A stretch of DNA of 19,445 nt from Acidilobaceae archaeon (lineage in GTDB: Archaea > Thermoproteota > Thermoprotei_A > Sulfolobales > Acidilobaceae), in NCBI GenBank assembly GCA_027057815.1, contig JALURD010000270.1, positions 1 to 19,445 on the forward strand. Reading direction: 5' to 3'. The notes beneath the pieces are model-generated. The model searched no databases and was not told the DNA's origin. It saw nothing but the letters and a program-made list of their open reading frames with translations. Both the position numbers and the translations under genes were made by a program. This document shows positions 1 to 6,728 of the stretch, piece by piece. The first letter of the stretch is position 1. The number at the start of each line of letters is the position of its first letter.

Positions 1-106
1 TGGCGCGTCTAGCCCTCCCTTCATCCACGTAGGTGGATCCCTCCTCGGGGACGATGACCCTGAAGGGCCCCTTCTCAGCGACTCTGAAGGCGTCGCCGGG
101 TTCCAA
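1..106 (-). CDS. 5' end of an unidentified gene (partial)
   Basis: The minus strand is open from position 106 to the window edge for 35 codons without a stop. The chosen start is the TTG at 106-104 because a GGTGG ribosome-binding motif lies 5 nt upstream (112-116). A GTG three codons earlier, at 115, has no such motif. The peptide starts MEPGDAFRVAEKGPF and contains charged, beta-like stretches such as FRVIVPEEG. I do not recognise the family from this fragment. A TATA-like element on the minus strand around 164-177 would place transcription about 25-40 nt upstream of the start. The gene is divergent from the PaaK-like ligase at 266. The rest of the protein lies outside the window. Confidence 0.55.
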   Translation of the reverse strand, partial: MEPGDAFRVAEKGPFRVIVPEEGSTYVDEGRARRA

Positions 107-162
107 GACGCCCACCAGCTATGAGGGGTCACTGGTGCTACTTGGATTCGTCCCACCATGGG

Positions 163-187
163 GGGATTAAGCTATAGAGGGATTAAG
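163..187. repeat. Short direct repeat in divergent promoter region
   Basis: GGGATTAAG occurs at 163-171 and again at 179-187, 16 bp apart, between the divergent genes at 106 (-) and 266 (+). It overlaps the probable TATA region of the minus-strand gene. The spacing could suit a regulator binding successive sites, but two 9-mers in AT-rich DNA may also be chance. Confidence 0.3.
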
Positions 188-212
188 GAATAAGTAATTT
201 ACCGTTCTGAAA

Positions 213-221
213 CATAAATAC
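213..221 (+). promoter_or_regulatory. Putative TATA box for the PaaK-like ligase at 266
   Basis: CATAAATAC is centred near 217, preceded by a purine-rich GAAA that could serve as BRE. Transcription would start near 243, leaving a leader of about 23 nt that contains the GGGGTG ribosome-binding site at 252-257. Confidence 0.5.
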
Positions 222-265
222 CGCTCACCTATTTTACTCGGCCAAATAGCAGGGGGTGCCCCCTT

Positions 266-1633
266 ATGGCTGGGGAGTCCAAGTATTTTGAACCCTATTT
301 TGAAACCATGCCCAGGGACGAGCTGAGAGAGCTACAGAACAAGAAGCTACGTCGCCAGGTCGCCAGGGGCTACATGTTCGCCCCCGCTGTTAAGGAGTTA
401 TTCGACAGGCTCGGGATAACGCCAAGCGACATCAGGACTGTTGAAGACCTCCAAGAGAAAGTCCCAGTGATGTACAAAGACGTTGTCAGAGAGAGGCGGG
501 CAAAGACCGGGGATCCCTTCGGCGGCTTCCTAGCAGTGCCAGAGGAGGAGGTATACAGCGTCCAGCATAGCACCGGCACCACGGGGCTACCGACGTTCAT
601 AGCTAAGACGAGGAAGGACATAGAGGGCTGGATAACCAGGCAGTACGCCAGGCACGCGTGGGCGGCGGGGGCGAGGCCCGGGGACAGGATACTCGTTTGG
701 GGCTACTACTGGCACGCTTGGCTGAAGGACGGCAATGATAGGGGCTTCGCCGCAACCGGAGCCCAGGTCTGGGAGTTCAGCAGCATGCCCACACCCACTG
801 ACATCGAGAGGCTCCACATGATAGCAAGCGCAGTCAGGTTCCAGGGAGTCAACCACGGAACTCTGCCCATGTTCAGGTGGATGGACTACGCCAGGGCGCG
901 GGGCATTGACCCGAGGGAGACTTACCACAGCGATGAGTGGAAGTTCATCAGGACCGAGGGCGACATGCTCACCGAGCCGGTCAGGAAGTATAGCAGGGAG
1001 TTCTGGGGCACAATACACCTCGACGCCAGCGGCGGCGGGGACTGCGTCGTTGCCACGGCTGAGAACAGAGACCAAGTCGAGACCGGTAACACTAAGGGCC
1101 TGATGATATGGGAGGACTTCTTCTTCGTCGAGGTCGTGGACCCGAAGACCCACGAAGTAGTGGCTGACGGGGAGAAGGGCGAATACGTGATAACACCTCT
1201 CGACTACGAGGCAATGGTTTACCTACGCTGGGACTACGAGGACATGGTCATAAAGGACTCCAGTAGAGACGTCAGCGGGAGGACCCACGCCACCCTCAAG
1301 TATCTGGGCAGAACCATATTCGGCGCTATGGTGAAGGGCAAGCATATAACCCAGAGGGACGTGGAGGAGATACTCTACAGCTTCCCCGAAGTCATGCTGA
1401 AGCCATGGCAATTCATCAAGTCAAGCAAAGACCTCTTCAAGGAGGAGGACAAGCTGAGGATAAGGGCAGTCTATGACCCCAACCTCACTAAAGACCCGGA
1501 GGAGCTGAGGAACAGGATAGCGAAGGCGCTGGAGGAAAAGCTGGGAGTCCCGGCAGAGGTGGAGTGGATACCAGAGGAGGAGGTAAGAACGCTACCACAC
1601 AAAGTCTACAAGCTATACATCAGAAGCCAGTGA
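266..1633 (+). CDS. Divergent phenylacetate-CoA ligase (PaaK)-like adenylate-forming enzyme
   Basis: This 455-residue protein belongs to the PaaK branch of the ANL adenylate-forming superfamily, which activates carboxylic acids to acyl-AMP and then acyl-CoA in the cytoplasm. The N-terminal YFEPYFETMPRDELRELQ block and the nucleotide-binding loop HSTGTTGLP (about residues 101-109) are typical. Later come WDYEDM (about 322-327), the position of the PaaK RTRD motif, and GRTIFGAMVKGKHI, which matches the hinge before the small C-terminal domain. The usual [YF]GxSE motif is not visible. The corresponding region reads HLDASGGGDCVVATAE, so substrate or chemistry may differ from true PaaK. The ATG start has GGGGTG 8 nt upstream. 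A second ligase follows 67 bp downstream and may be co-transcribed. The substrate cannot be read from sequence. Confidence 0.85.
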   Translation: MAGESKYFEPYFETMPRDELRELQNKKLRRQVARGYMFAPAVKELFDRLGITPSDIRTVEDLQEKVPVMYKDVVRERRAKTGDPFGGFLAVPEEEVYSVQHSTGTTGLPTFIAKTRKDIEGWITRQYARHAWAAGARPGDRILVWGYYWHAWLKDGNDRGFAATGAQVWEFSSMPTPTDIERLHMIASAVRFQGVNHGTLPMFRWMDYARARGIDPRETYHSDEWKFIRTEGDMLTEPVRKYSREFWGTIHLDASGGGDCVVATAENRDQVETGNTKGLMIWEDFFFVEVVDPKTHEVVADGEKGEYVITPLDYEAMVYLRWDYEDMVIKDSSRDVSGRTHATLKYLGRTIFGAMVKGKHITQRDVEEILYSFPEVMLKPWQFIKSSKDLFKEEDKLRIRAVYDPNLTKDPEELRNRIAKALEEKLGVPAEVEWIPEEEVRTLPHKVYKLYIRSQ

Positions 1634-1660
1634 AGCGGGTGTCCCCCTCTTTTTCACCCT
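1634..1660 (+). terminator. Possible T-run terminator after the first ligase
   Basis: A pyrimidine stretch with five T in a row (1650-1654) lies just after the stop codon, preceded by a very short GGG/CCC pairing. T-runs can terminate archaeal RNA polymerase, but the next gene starts within 50 bp, so any effect may be partial. Confidence 0.3.
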
Positions 1661-1700
1661 ATCCATTGGTTCCCCAGAAGTGTTTGAGGGGTGCCTGGTC

Positions 1701-3224
1701 TTGGATAGGCCCTGGCTGTCCTCGTGGCCCAAGGGGGTTCCTGAGAGCCTCGAGTACCCGGATGAGCCTGCATACACCCCATTCATTGAGTGGGCCTCCA
1801 GGGAGCCCAGTTCATGCGCCCTGGCATCCCAAGAGATGGATTGCCTGACCTACGGTGAAGCAGCCGATATGGCCAGGGCCGCGGCTGCCTGGCTTCAATC
1901 AGTAGGCGTTGGCCCAGGTGATAGCGTCCTCTTCTCGGCGTTCAACACCGTCGAAGGCGCAGTGGGCCTTATGGGCGTTTGGATGTCAGGCGCTAAAGCC
2001 GTGGTGGTCGACCCCCTGACGACCTCGGAGGACCTCAAGTTCCAGCTGGAGGGCCGCGGCGTCAGGGCCGCAGTTGTCTCGGGGGAGTTCTACGAGCGGG
2101 AGAAGGCGGTGCTTGAATCGGTCGGTGTTGAGAGATTCCTCCTGCTGGACATCGGGGAGGGGGAGGGTTACAAGACCCTCAGGCATGTGTACAAGAAGGG
2201 CCTCGCGAGGGATTGGAGGGAGCCAAGCCTTAAGCCTAGAAGCGACGTTGCAGTAGCGTTCTACTACTCGGGAATAGCGGGTAGGACTATGCAGACATTG
2301 CACACACACTTCAACGTCATAGCCTCTACTAGAGCGTATCATGCTATGATCCAGTTGAGCGGGAAGCCGAGGACGATCGTTGTAGCCCCCATAACGCACA
2401 TCCTAGGCCTCCAGGCCAGCCTCCTGATGGCCCTCTACAACGGTGGCACAGCATTCGTGATGAAGAGGTGGGATCCAACCAAGGCCTTAGAGCTGGTGAA
2501 GGGTTGGGGCGTAAACTACCTGGCCGGCGCCCCTATGATGTATGAGTCTTTACTAAAAGAGGCTGGCGGGGGATCCCTCAAGACATCCCTGCAGCTAGGC
2601 GTCTCGGGTGGAGCACCGCTCAAACCCGAAGTACAGGACGGCTTCAGGGAGACCTTTGGCGCCCCACTGACACAGCTTTACGGAATGACCGAGACATGGG
2701 TGATAACCTTCCAGCCCAAGCACCTAGCGGATGTGAAGGCAACAGTGGGGATCCCGCTACCCGACGTTGACGTGAAGATAGTGGATCCAGAGGATCCCAG
2801 GAGCGAGAAAGGAGTCGGGGAGGTTGGGGAGCTCCTTGTCAAGGCTCCGTGGGTAATGAAGGGATACGAGGATGAAGCTGAGAACAAGAAGGTATTCGTG
2901 GATGGATGGCTGAGGACCGGGGATCTCCTGGTTATGGATGAGAGGGGCCTCCTCTACTTCCGCGGCGTCAGGAAGAGGATGATTAAGTATAAAGCCTACC
3001 CGATATTCCCGAGGGACTTGGAGCTCATCCTTGCCAAGCATCCAGCAGTAGAAGAGGCCCACGTCTACGGCGAGCCGCACCCAGAATATGGCCAGATACC
3101 GGTAGCCGAGGTCAAGCTAAAGCCGGGCTGGAGGGGCAAGGTTACCCCTGAGGAGCTGATGGAATTCGTCAATAGCCGAGTCGCCTTCTATAAGAAGGTT
3201 AGGAAGGTAGTCATAAGAGACTAA
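1701..3224 (+). CDS. Acyl-CoA synthetase-like AMP-binding protein with degenerate motifs
   Basis: This protein of about 507 residues is a classical acyl-CoA synthetase-type member of the ANL superfamily. YGMTE (about 327-331), the DGWLRTGDL block (RTGD near 404) and the following hinge RGVRKRMIKYKAYPIFP are well conserved. Two catalytic elements are not. The phosphate-binding loop, normally SGTTGxPK, reads YYSGIAGRTMQTLHTH near residue 188. The protein also stops at VRKVVIRD, before the usual C-terminal PKTxxGK motif whose lysine drives adenylation. No continuation appears in other frames. It may be a specialised or non-adenylating relative. The start chosen is TTG 1701, with GGGGTG 7 nt upstream. 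A GTG at 1680 gives a version 7 residues longer but has no ribosome-binding site. Confidence 0.8.
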   Translation: MDRPWLSSWPKGVPESLEYPDEPAYTPFIEWASREPSSCALASQEMDCLTYGEAADMARAAAAWLQSVGVGPGDSVLFSAFNTVEGAVGLMGVWMSGAKAVVVDPLTTSEDLKFQLEGRGVRAAVVSGEFYEREKAVLESVGVERFLLLDIGEGEGYKTLRHVYKKGLARDWREPSLKPRSDVAVAFYYSGIAGRTMQTLHTHFNVIASTRAYHAMIQLSGKPRTIVVAPITHILGLQASLLMALYNGGTAFVMKRWDPTKALELVKGWGVNYLAGAPMMYESLLKEAGGGSLKTSLQLGVSGGAPLKPEVQDGFRETFGAPLTQLYGMTETWVITFQPKHLADVKATVGIPLPDVDVKIVDPEDPRSEKGVGEVGELLVKAPWVMKGYEDEAENKKVFVDGWLRTGDLLVMDERGLLYFRGVRKRMIKYKAYPIFPRDLELILAKHPAVEEAHVYGEPHPEYGQIPVAEVKLKPGWRGKVTPEELMEFVNSRVAFYKKVRKVVIRD

Positions 3225-3259
3225 AGGACCCGCCTCCCCCTTATTTCTTAAGCTTCTCT

Positions 3260-3889
3260 CTAGTAAAATTCGCCCATAGACGCAGCTGAAAGCCTCGAAA
3301 GCAGGCCTGTAAGCTCCTCTAGTGTTACTGGCGCCCTGGGCCCAATCCTGGCTATTGTGAAGAGATCGCCCGGGAGCTTGACTGGCAGCGGCTTGAAGCC
3401 ATAGTACATGACAGGCACCTCCATAATGAACATAGCGTACTTCCTGCACTGCGGGCCGTAGCAGTCCCAATAGTCCGGGTTACCCCTTATTATGAGCACT
3501 TTGTCCTCGAAGAATGGATCAGTCACTGTGGCTTCGAGTAGCTTGGATCCTATACCTTTTTTCCTCCACTTTCTGCTTACCTCAGTAGCTATGTCATAAA
3601 TGAAGTCGTAGGCCACCGGGGCCCTGAGGCCCTCCAGCGACAGCCGGTACGCCACGAGAAACCCCACTATCTCCCCCGAAGCCACTGCTAGCGCGACGTA
3701 ATCACCTCTCTCTGCAGCTTTCACGAGGGGCTCGACTCCGAGGGCTGGGTTGACGAAGAAGCCGAAGCCCTGAGCCAGCCTCAGACGTCTAATGTATGAG
3801 GGGCCGCAGTGCCTCCTAACCTCTACGATTGCCCCGTTTACACCCTCAAGCTTGGCGTAGAGGCTGCATGCAGTCTCCTTGACGGGCAA
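3260..3889 (-). CDS. GNAT-family N-acetyltransferase
   Basis: This 209-residue protein transfers an acyl group, normally acetyl from acetyl-CoA, to an amine. The substrate is unknown. The acetyl-CoA pyrophosphate loop (motif A) is visible as RKWRKKGIGSKLL at about 106-118, preceded by a beta strand AYDFIYDIATEVS, as in the GNAT fold. The region after it contains two cysteines (DCYGPQC) and an aromatic-rich strand pair around VPVMYYGFKPLP, matching the usual C-terminal GNAT strands. The start is TTG 3889 with a weak GGGAG upstream; no better in-frame start is near. It sits between acyl-CoA ligases on both sides and converges with the ligase ending at 3224. In several organisms GNAT enzymes acetylate the catalytic lysine of acyl-CoA synthetases, so a regulatory link is conceivable but unproven. 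Confidence 0.8.
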   Translation of the reverse strand: MPVKETACSLYAKLEGVNGAIVEVRRHCGPSYIRRLRLAQGFGFFVNPALGVEPLVKAAERGDYVALAVASGEIVGFLVAYRLSLEGLRAPVAYDFIYDIATEVSRKWRKKGIGSKLLEATVTDPFFEDKVLIIRGNPDYWDCYGPQCRKYAMFIMEVPVMYYGFKPLPVKLPGDLFTIARIGPRAPVTLEELTGLLSRLSAASMGEFY

Positions 3890-3914
3890 GTTAATGCTCC
3901 CTAAGTGATTTCCA

Positions 3915-3925
3915 CGGATTTTAAG
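3915..3925 (-). promoter_or_regulatory. Putative TATA element of the GNAT gene
   Basis: The minus strand carries CCTTAAAATCC centred near 3920. A start about 26 nt downstream falls near 3894, only about 5 nt before the TTG start at 3889, so the mRNA would be nearly leaderless. Confidence 0.35.
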
Positions 3926-3958
3926 GGTAAAAACTTGGGGGCTTAGACTGGTAAAAAC
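3926..3958. repeat. Direct repeat of GGTAAAAAC upstream of the GNAT gene
   Basis: GGTAAAAAC is present at 3926-3934 and 3950-3958, a 24-bp period of just over two helical turns. It lies immediately upstream of the GNAT TATA element. This placement fits an operator or activator site, but no regulator is identified. Confidence 0.35.
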
Positions 3959-3970
3959 GGGTGAGAGGAG

Positions 3971-5332
3971 CTACTTCTTCCACTCATGTATGACGTAAGT
4001 CTTCTTCCAGATGGGTGGCTGTATTGTTCCCGGTGGCGCATACTCTACTTTCACTGGAACGCCGAGGCGGCTTGACAGCTTCTCCTCATATTCCCTAACC
4101 CATGCGTCGGGATCCCTGGGCTCCTTTACAGGCTCCAGTCTCACATAGAGCCTATCGTGCTCTAGCCTTGTCTTCTTGATTACCTGGTAATCCTTAATTT
4201 CAGGGAATTCTCGAACCGCTGCTTCAACGTCCCAGGGTAGGATGTAGTGGAACCTGCCGTCGAAGCCTTTAACCTTGACTAGCCACTCCTCCCTCCCCAG
4301 AACGCCGTAAGGGAACATTGGATGGGTTCTACCGCAGCCTCCGGGGCCCTCCCTATATTCGGCTATGTCCTCGACGTTGAACCTGATTATCGGGAGCGTG
4401 TGGTTTATCAGGCTGGTTACGACTAGCTCGCCCCTCTCTCCTGGACCCATGGGCTCCTTGGTGTCCGGGTCGAGTATCTCGAATACAGTGGCGTCGAACC
4501 ACCAGTGGTCTCCCTCGAACCACGGGTCCTCGGCCATCTCTGTGAAGGGGATCTCGCTGAAGCCGAAGAAGTCGAAGACGTATTCGGTGTTATATATGTC
4601 CTGGAGCTTCTTCCTAACCTCCCTTACCAGAGGCTCGCCAGCAGTATGGACCACCTCGAATGGCGGCTCTATACCCCACTCCTCCACCATCATACGGGCT
4701 AGGTGGTATAGCCCGCTAGGGGTCCCACCGACTACGGTCGGCCTAAGCTCCTCTATGGTCCTCTTCGTCAGCTGTGGCATCGTGGCTATCGGCGCGCTTC
4801 CGTGGGGGATAACCTTCATCCCCATCATCCACGCCGTTTTGTAGAACCTGACGCCCCACGCGTAGTTGAAGTCCATCCTCCAAGCGTTGAGGTACACGTC
4901 GCCGGGCCTCATCATCATGGCCCAGAAGTTCCTAGCGTTGATATCCCTCGCGTAGGCCTCCTCGGCCGGGCTCCAGACGTTATATGTAGGCCTCCCAGTT
5001 GTACCCGTACTCGTCGCTATCTTGTAGTGGAATCTATCTGGGAGGCCTGCATGAGTGCCATACGGTATCGGGTCGACTTGCATCTTGTGCCTAACATCAT
5101 CCTTCACGATGTACGGTATCTTCGGGAGGTCGCTAATGGTCCTGACATCTCCGGGCGAGACGCCAGCTTTGTCGAGGTGCTCCTTGTAGAATCTGCTGTT
5201 GAGGTACGCGAAGTGGATTATGTACCTTAGCTTCTTCTCGGCAAGCCTCATCAGCTCGTCCCAGGGCATAGTCTCTATTCTCCTATCCCAGTAGAGGGGC
5301 CACTCCTTCCTCCTAGGACTAGGCCTAGCCAC
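3971..5332 (-). CDS. Phenylacetate-CoA ligase (PaaK)-like AMP-dependent ligase
   Basis: This 453-residue PaaK-family ligase would convert a carboxylic acid, ATP and CoA to an acyl-CoA. The nucleotide-binding loop TSTGTTGRP is at 107-115 and the canonical FGFSE motif at 256-260. RFNVEDI sits at the position of the RTRD motif, followed by GCGRTHP and the GREEWLVKVKGF hinge, all in family order. The motifs look complete, unlike the two ligases upstream at 266 and 1701. The aromatic-rich pocket (WRMDFNYAWG, FYKTAWMM) suggests a hydrophobic or aromatic acid, though the substrate is not identifiable. The GTG start at 5332 has a strong GGAGGAGGTG sequence 7 nt upstream. It follows the stop of the small gene at 5337-5624 by only a few bases, so the two form an operon. 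Confidence 0.88.
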   Translation of the reverse strand: MARPSPRRKEWPLYWDRRIETMPWDELMRLAEKKLRYIIHFAYLNSRFYKEHLDKAGVSPGDVRTISDLPKIPYIVKDDVRHKMQVDPIPYGTHAGLPDRFHYKIATSTGTTGRPTYNVWSPAEEAYARDINARNFWAMMMRPGDVYLNAWRMDFNYAWGVRFYKTAWMMGMKVIPHGSAPIATMPQLTKRTIEELRPTVVGGTPSGLYHLARMMVEEWGIEPPFEVVHTAGEPLVREVRKKLQDIYNTEYVFDFFGFSEIPFTEMAEDPWFEGDHWWFDATVFEILDPDTKEPMGPGERGELVVTSLINHTLPIIRFNVEDIAEYREGPGGCGRTHPMFPYGVLGREEWLVKVKGFDGRFHYILPWDVEAAVREFPEIKDYQVIKKTRLEHDRLYVRLEPVKEPRDPDAWVREYEEKLSSRLGVPVKVEYAPPGTIQPPIWKKTYVIHEWKK

Positions 5333-5336
5333 GGCT

Positions 5337-5624
5337 TCACACCTCCTCCCAACGCACCCTCTTGACTTCGAAGTCGAAGCGGCCGCCAGCGTACTCTCCT
5401 ATCCTAGGCCAAAGCTCCATATCACTGGAGGCAACGAAGTCATTCCTATACCCGTCCAGTTGGGCTACTAACTCGTGGAGGATTGGCAGTATCATAGTCC
5501 TTATAGGTAGCATCACAAAGGGGATTCCAGCCTCCTCAGCGATCCTTGAGGCTTTCCTTAACTTCTCTAGGGCATCAAAGAGGAGAGATAGGATCTCAGC
5601 GTACTCCCCCTCCTTATCAGGCAA
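5337..5624 (-). CDS. Small helical protein in operon with the PaaK-like ligase
   Basis: I do not recognise a family for this protein of about 95 residues. It is mostly helical: an acidic amphipathic segment (EILSLLFDALEKLRKASR), then IPFVMLPIRTMILPILHEL, and a C-terminal segment with DFEVKRVRWEEV. It has no signal peptide or convincing membrane span. The start chosen is TTG 5624, because GGTG lies 7 nt upstream (5632-5635) and the TATA element near 5675 would start transcription near 5649. A GTG at 5660 gives 12 more residues but would lie upstream of that transcript start. It directly precedes, and should be translated with, the ligase at 5332, so it may be an accessory or regulatory partner. 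That role is inferred from position only. Confidence 0.6.
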   Translation of the reverse strand: MPDKEGEYAEILSLLFDALEKLRKASRIAEEAGIPFVMLPIRTMILPILHELVAQLDGYRNDFVASSDMELWPRIGEYAGGRFDFEVKRVRWEEV

Positions 5625-5670
5625 GGGGGGACACCGTAAAGTTTCCCACCCATGTCCCACAAAAACAAAA

Positions 5671-5697
5671 GTTTATACAGTAAAAATGTATATACAT
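5671..5697. promoter_or_regulatory. Divergent promoter with a 12-bp palindrome
   Basis: Two TATA-like elements lie between the ligase operon (-) and the amidohydrolase (+). GTTTATAC at 5671-5678 is suited to the minus strand. The perfect palindrome ATGTATATACAT at 5686-5697 can act as TATA for the plus strand, with a start near 5718. A regulator bound to the palindrome could control both directions. Confidence 0.5.
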
Positions 5698-5753
5698 CTA
5701 TCGCCCTGCCCCCCTATCAGTGGATCCAGCTAAAGTGGAACGGGGCCACAGGC

Positions 5754-6728
5754 TTGCGCGTGATCGACTTCCACGTCCACCTCCCCTTGAGAGACGCTGG
5801 CGGCGACGTCGAGAGGGCCGCGAGGATACTAGTCAGGGAAATGAATGAGGTAGGGGTCTCCCATGCACTAGCTATAGCCATCGAGGCAAGCCCCGAAGTA
5901 TTCGTCAAACATGTTACACCCTCACTCCTCAAGAGGGCCTTAGAACCTGTAGCCTACGACTGGAGGGCACTCTCCCACCCCACTCTCTACAGAGCCATGT
6001 TGAACCCTGAGGAGGCCGTAAGCGACCACATCAAGCTCATACAACGCCACGTCGCGCCCAGCGAGGCTGTAGCCGCGGCAGCTGAGTCGTCGGGTGGCAG
6101 AATCCTGGCGGTGGCAAGCTACTGTAGAAGATCAGGAGTTGACGGGTACCTGGAGAGGCTGGAGAGGCTCAAGGGGAGGATCGTTGGCGTCAAGGTGTAC
6201 CCAACCCTCCACTTTATAAGGCCCAACGATCCAGAACTCGAACCCCTCATGGATTACCTTGAGTCGGAGGGGCTACTGCTCATAGTCCACACAGGCTGCG
6301 ACCCAGGGATATGGGAGCTTCCGGCATTCTGCGCCTACGCCAACCCAAGCTACCTTGAAGACATAGCTCGAAGGCATAAGGACCTAGTCATAGTAGCTGC
6401 TCACATGGGTAGCTACAGCTACCTCCTCCCCGGAATATACTTCACCGAGGCCCTAAGGCTAGCTCGGTCGAGGGACAACGTTTACCTCGACACGAGCGCG
6501 ACCACTCTGCACCAGGTCAAAATAGCGCTCGGCAGGGTAGGCCCCGACAAGCTCTTATTCGGCTCAGACTACCCGTACTACGCGGATGCCTCAATGAAGG
6601 ATATAGTGGAAGCCTACCTCTCCGCCTCCCTTCCAGAGAGGGTCAAGGAGAAAATACTATGGGAGAACGCAGCAAGCCTCCTGGAATGGGTTGGCGTCAA
6701 GGTTAGAGTTGCCGAATCTACCCCTTAA
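5754..6728 (+). CDS. Amidohydrolase family 2 (ACMSD/COG2159-like) metal-dependent hydrolase or decarboxylase
   Basis: This cytoplasmic TIM-barrel enzyme of about 324 residues is in the amidohydrolase_2 group, which includes hydrolases and non-oxidative aromatic decarboxylases. Metal-ligand motifs appear in order: DFHVHLP (HxH at about 7-9), GVKVYPTLHF with a lysine near 146, VHTGCDPG (His near 179), AAHMGS (His near 218) and FGSDYPY (Asp near 271). The start is uncertain. TTG 5754 or GTG 5760 place the first strand LRVIDFHVH at the N-terminus, as in the family. An ATG at 5652 would add an unrelated tail and run through the promoter, so I reject it. The last 11 bp overlap the convergent aminotransferase. 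Divergence from a PaaK-like ligase suggests a shared role in carboxylic or aromatic acid metabolism, which is inference. Confidence 0.82.
   Translation: MRVIDFHVHLPLRDAGGDVERAARILVREMNEVGVSHALAIAIEASPEVFVKHVTPSLLKRALEPVAYDWRALSHPTLYRAMLNPEEAVSDHIKLIQRHVAPSEAVAAAAESSGGRILAVASYCRRSGVDGYLERLERLKGRIVGVKVYPTLHFIRPNDPELEPLMDYLESEGLLLIVHTGCDPGIWELPAFCAYANPSYLEDIARRHKDLVIVAAHMGSYSYLLPGIYFTEALRLARSRDNVYLDTSATTLHQVKIALGRVGPDKLLFGSDYPYYADASMKDIVEAYLSASLPERVKEKILWENAASLLEWVGVKVRVAESTP

Noticed and set aside
587..1153. Long open frame antisense to the first ligase
   Set aside because: It lies fully inside a well-supported gene with conserved motifs and has no recognisable domain; high GC content produces such shadow frames.
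5652..5753. N-terminal extension of the amidohydrolase from ATG 5652
   Set aside because: It would start upstream of its own promoter and add residues before the conserved first strand of the family.
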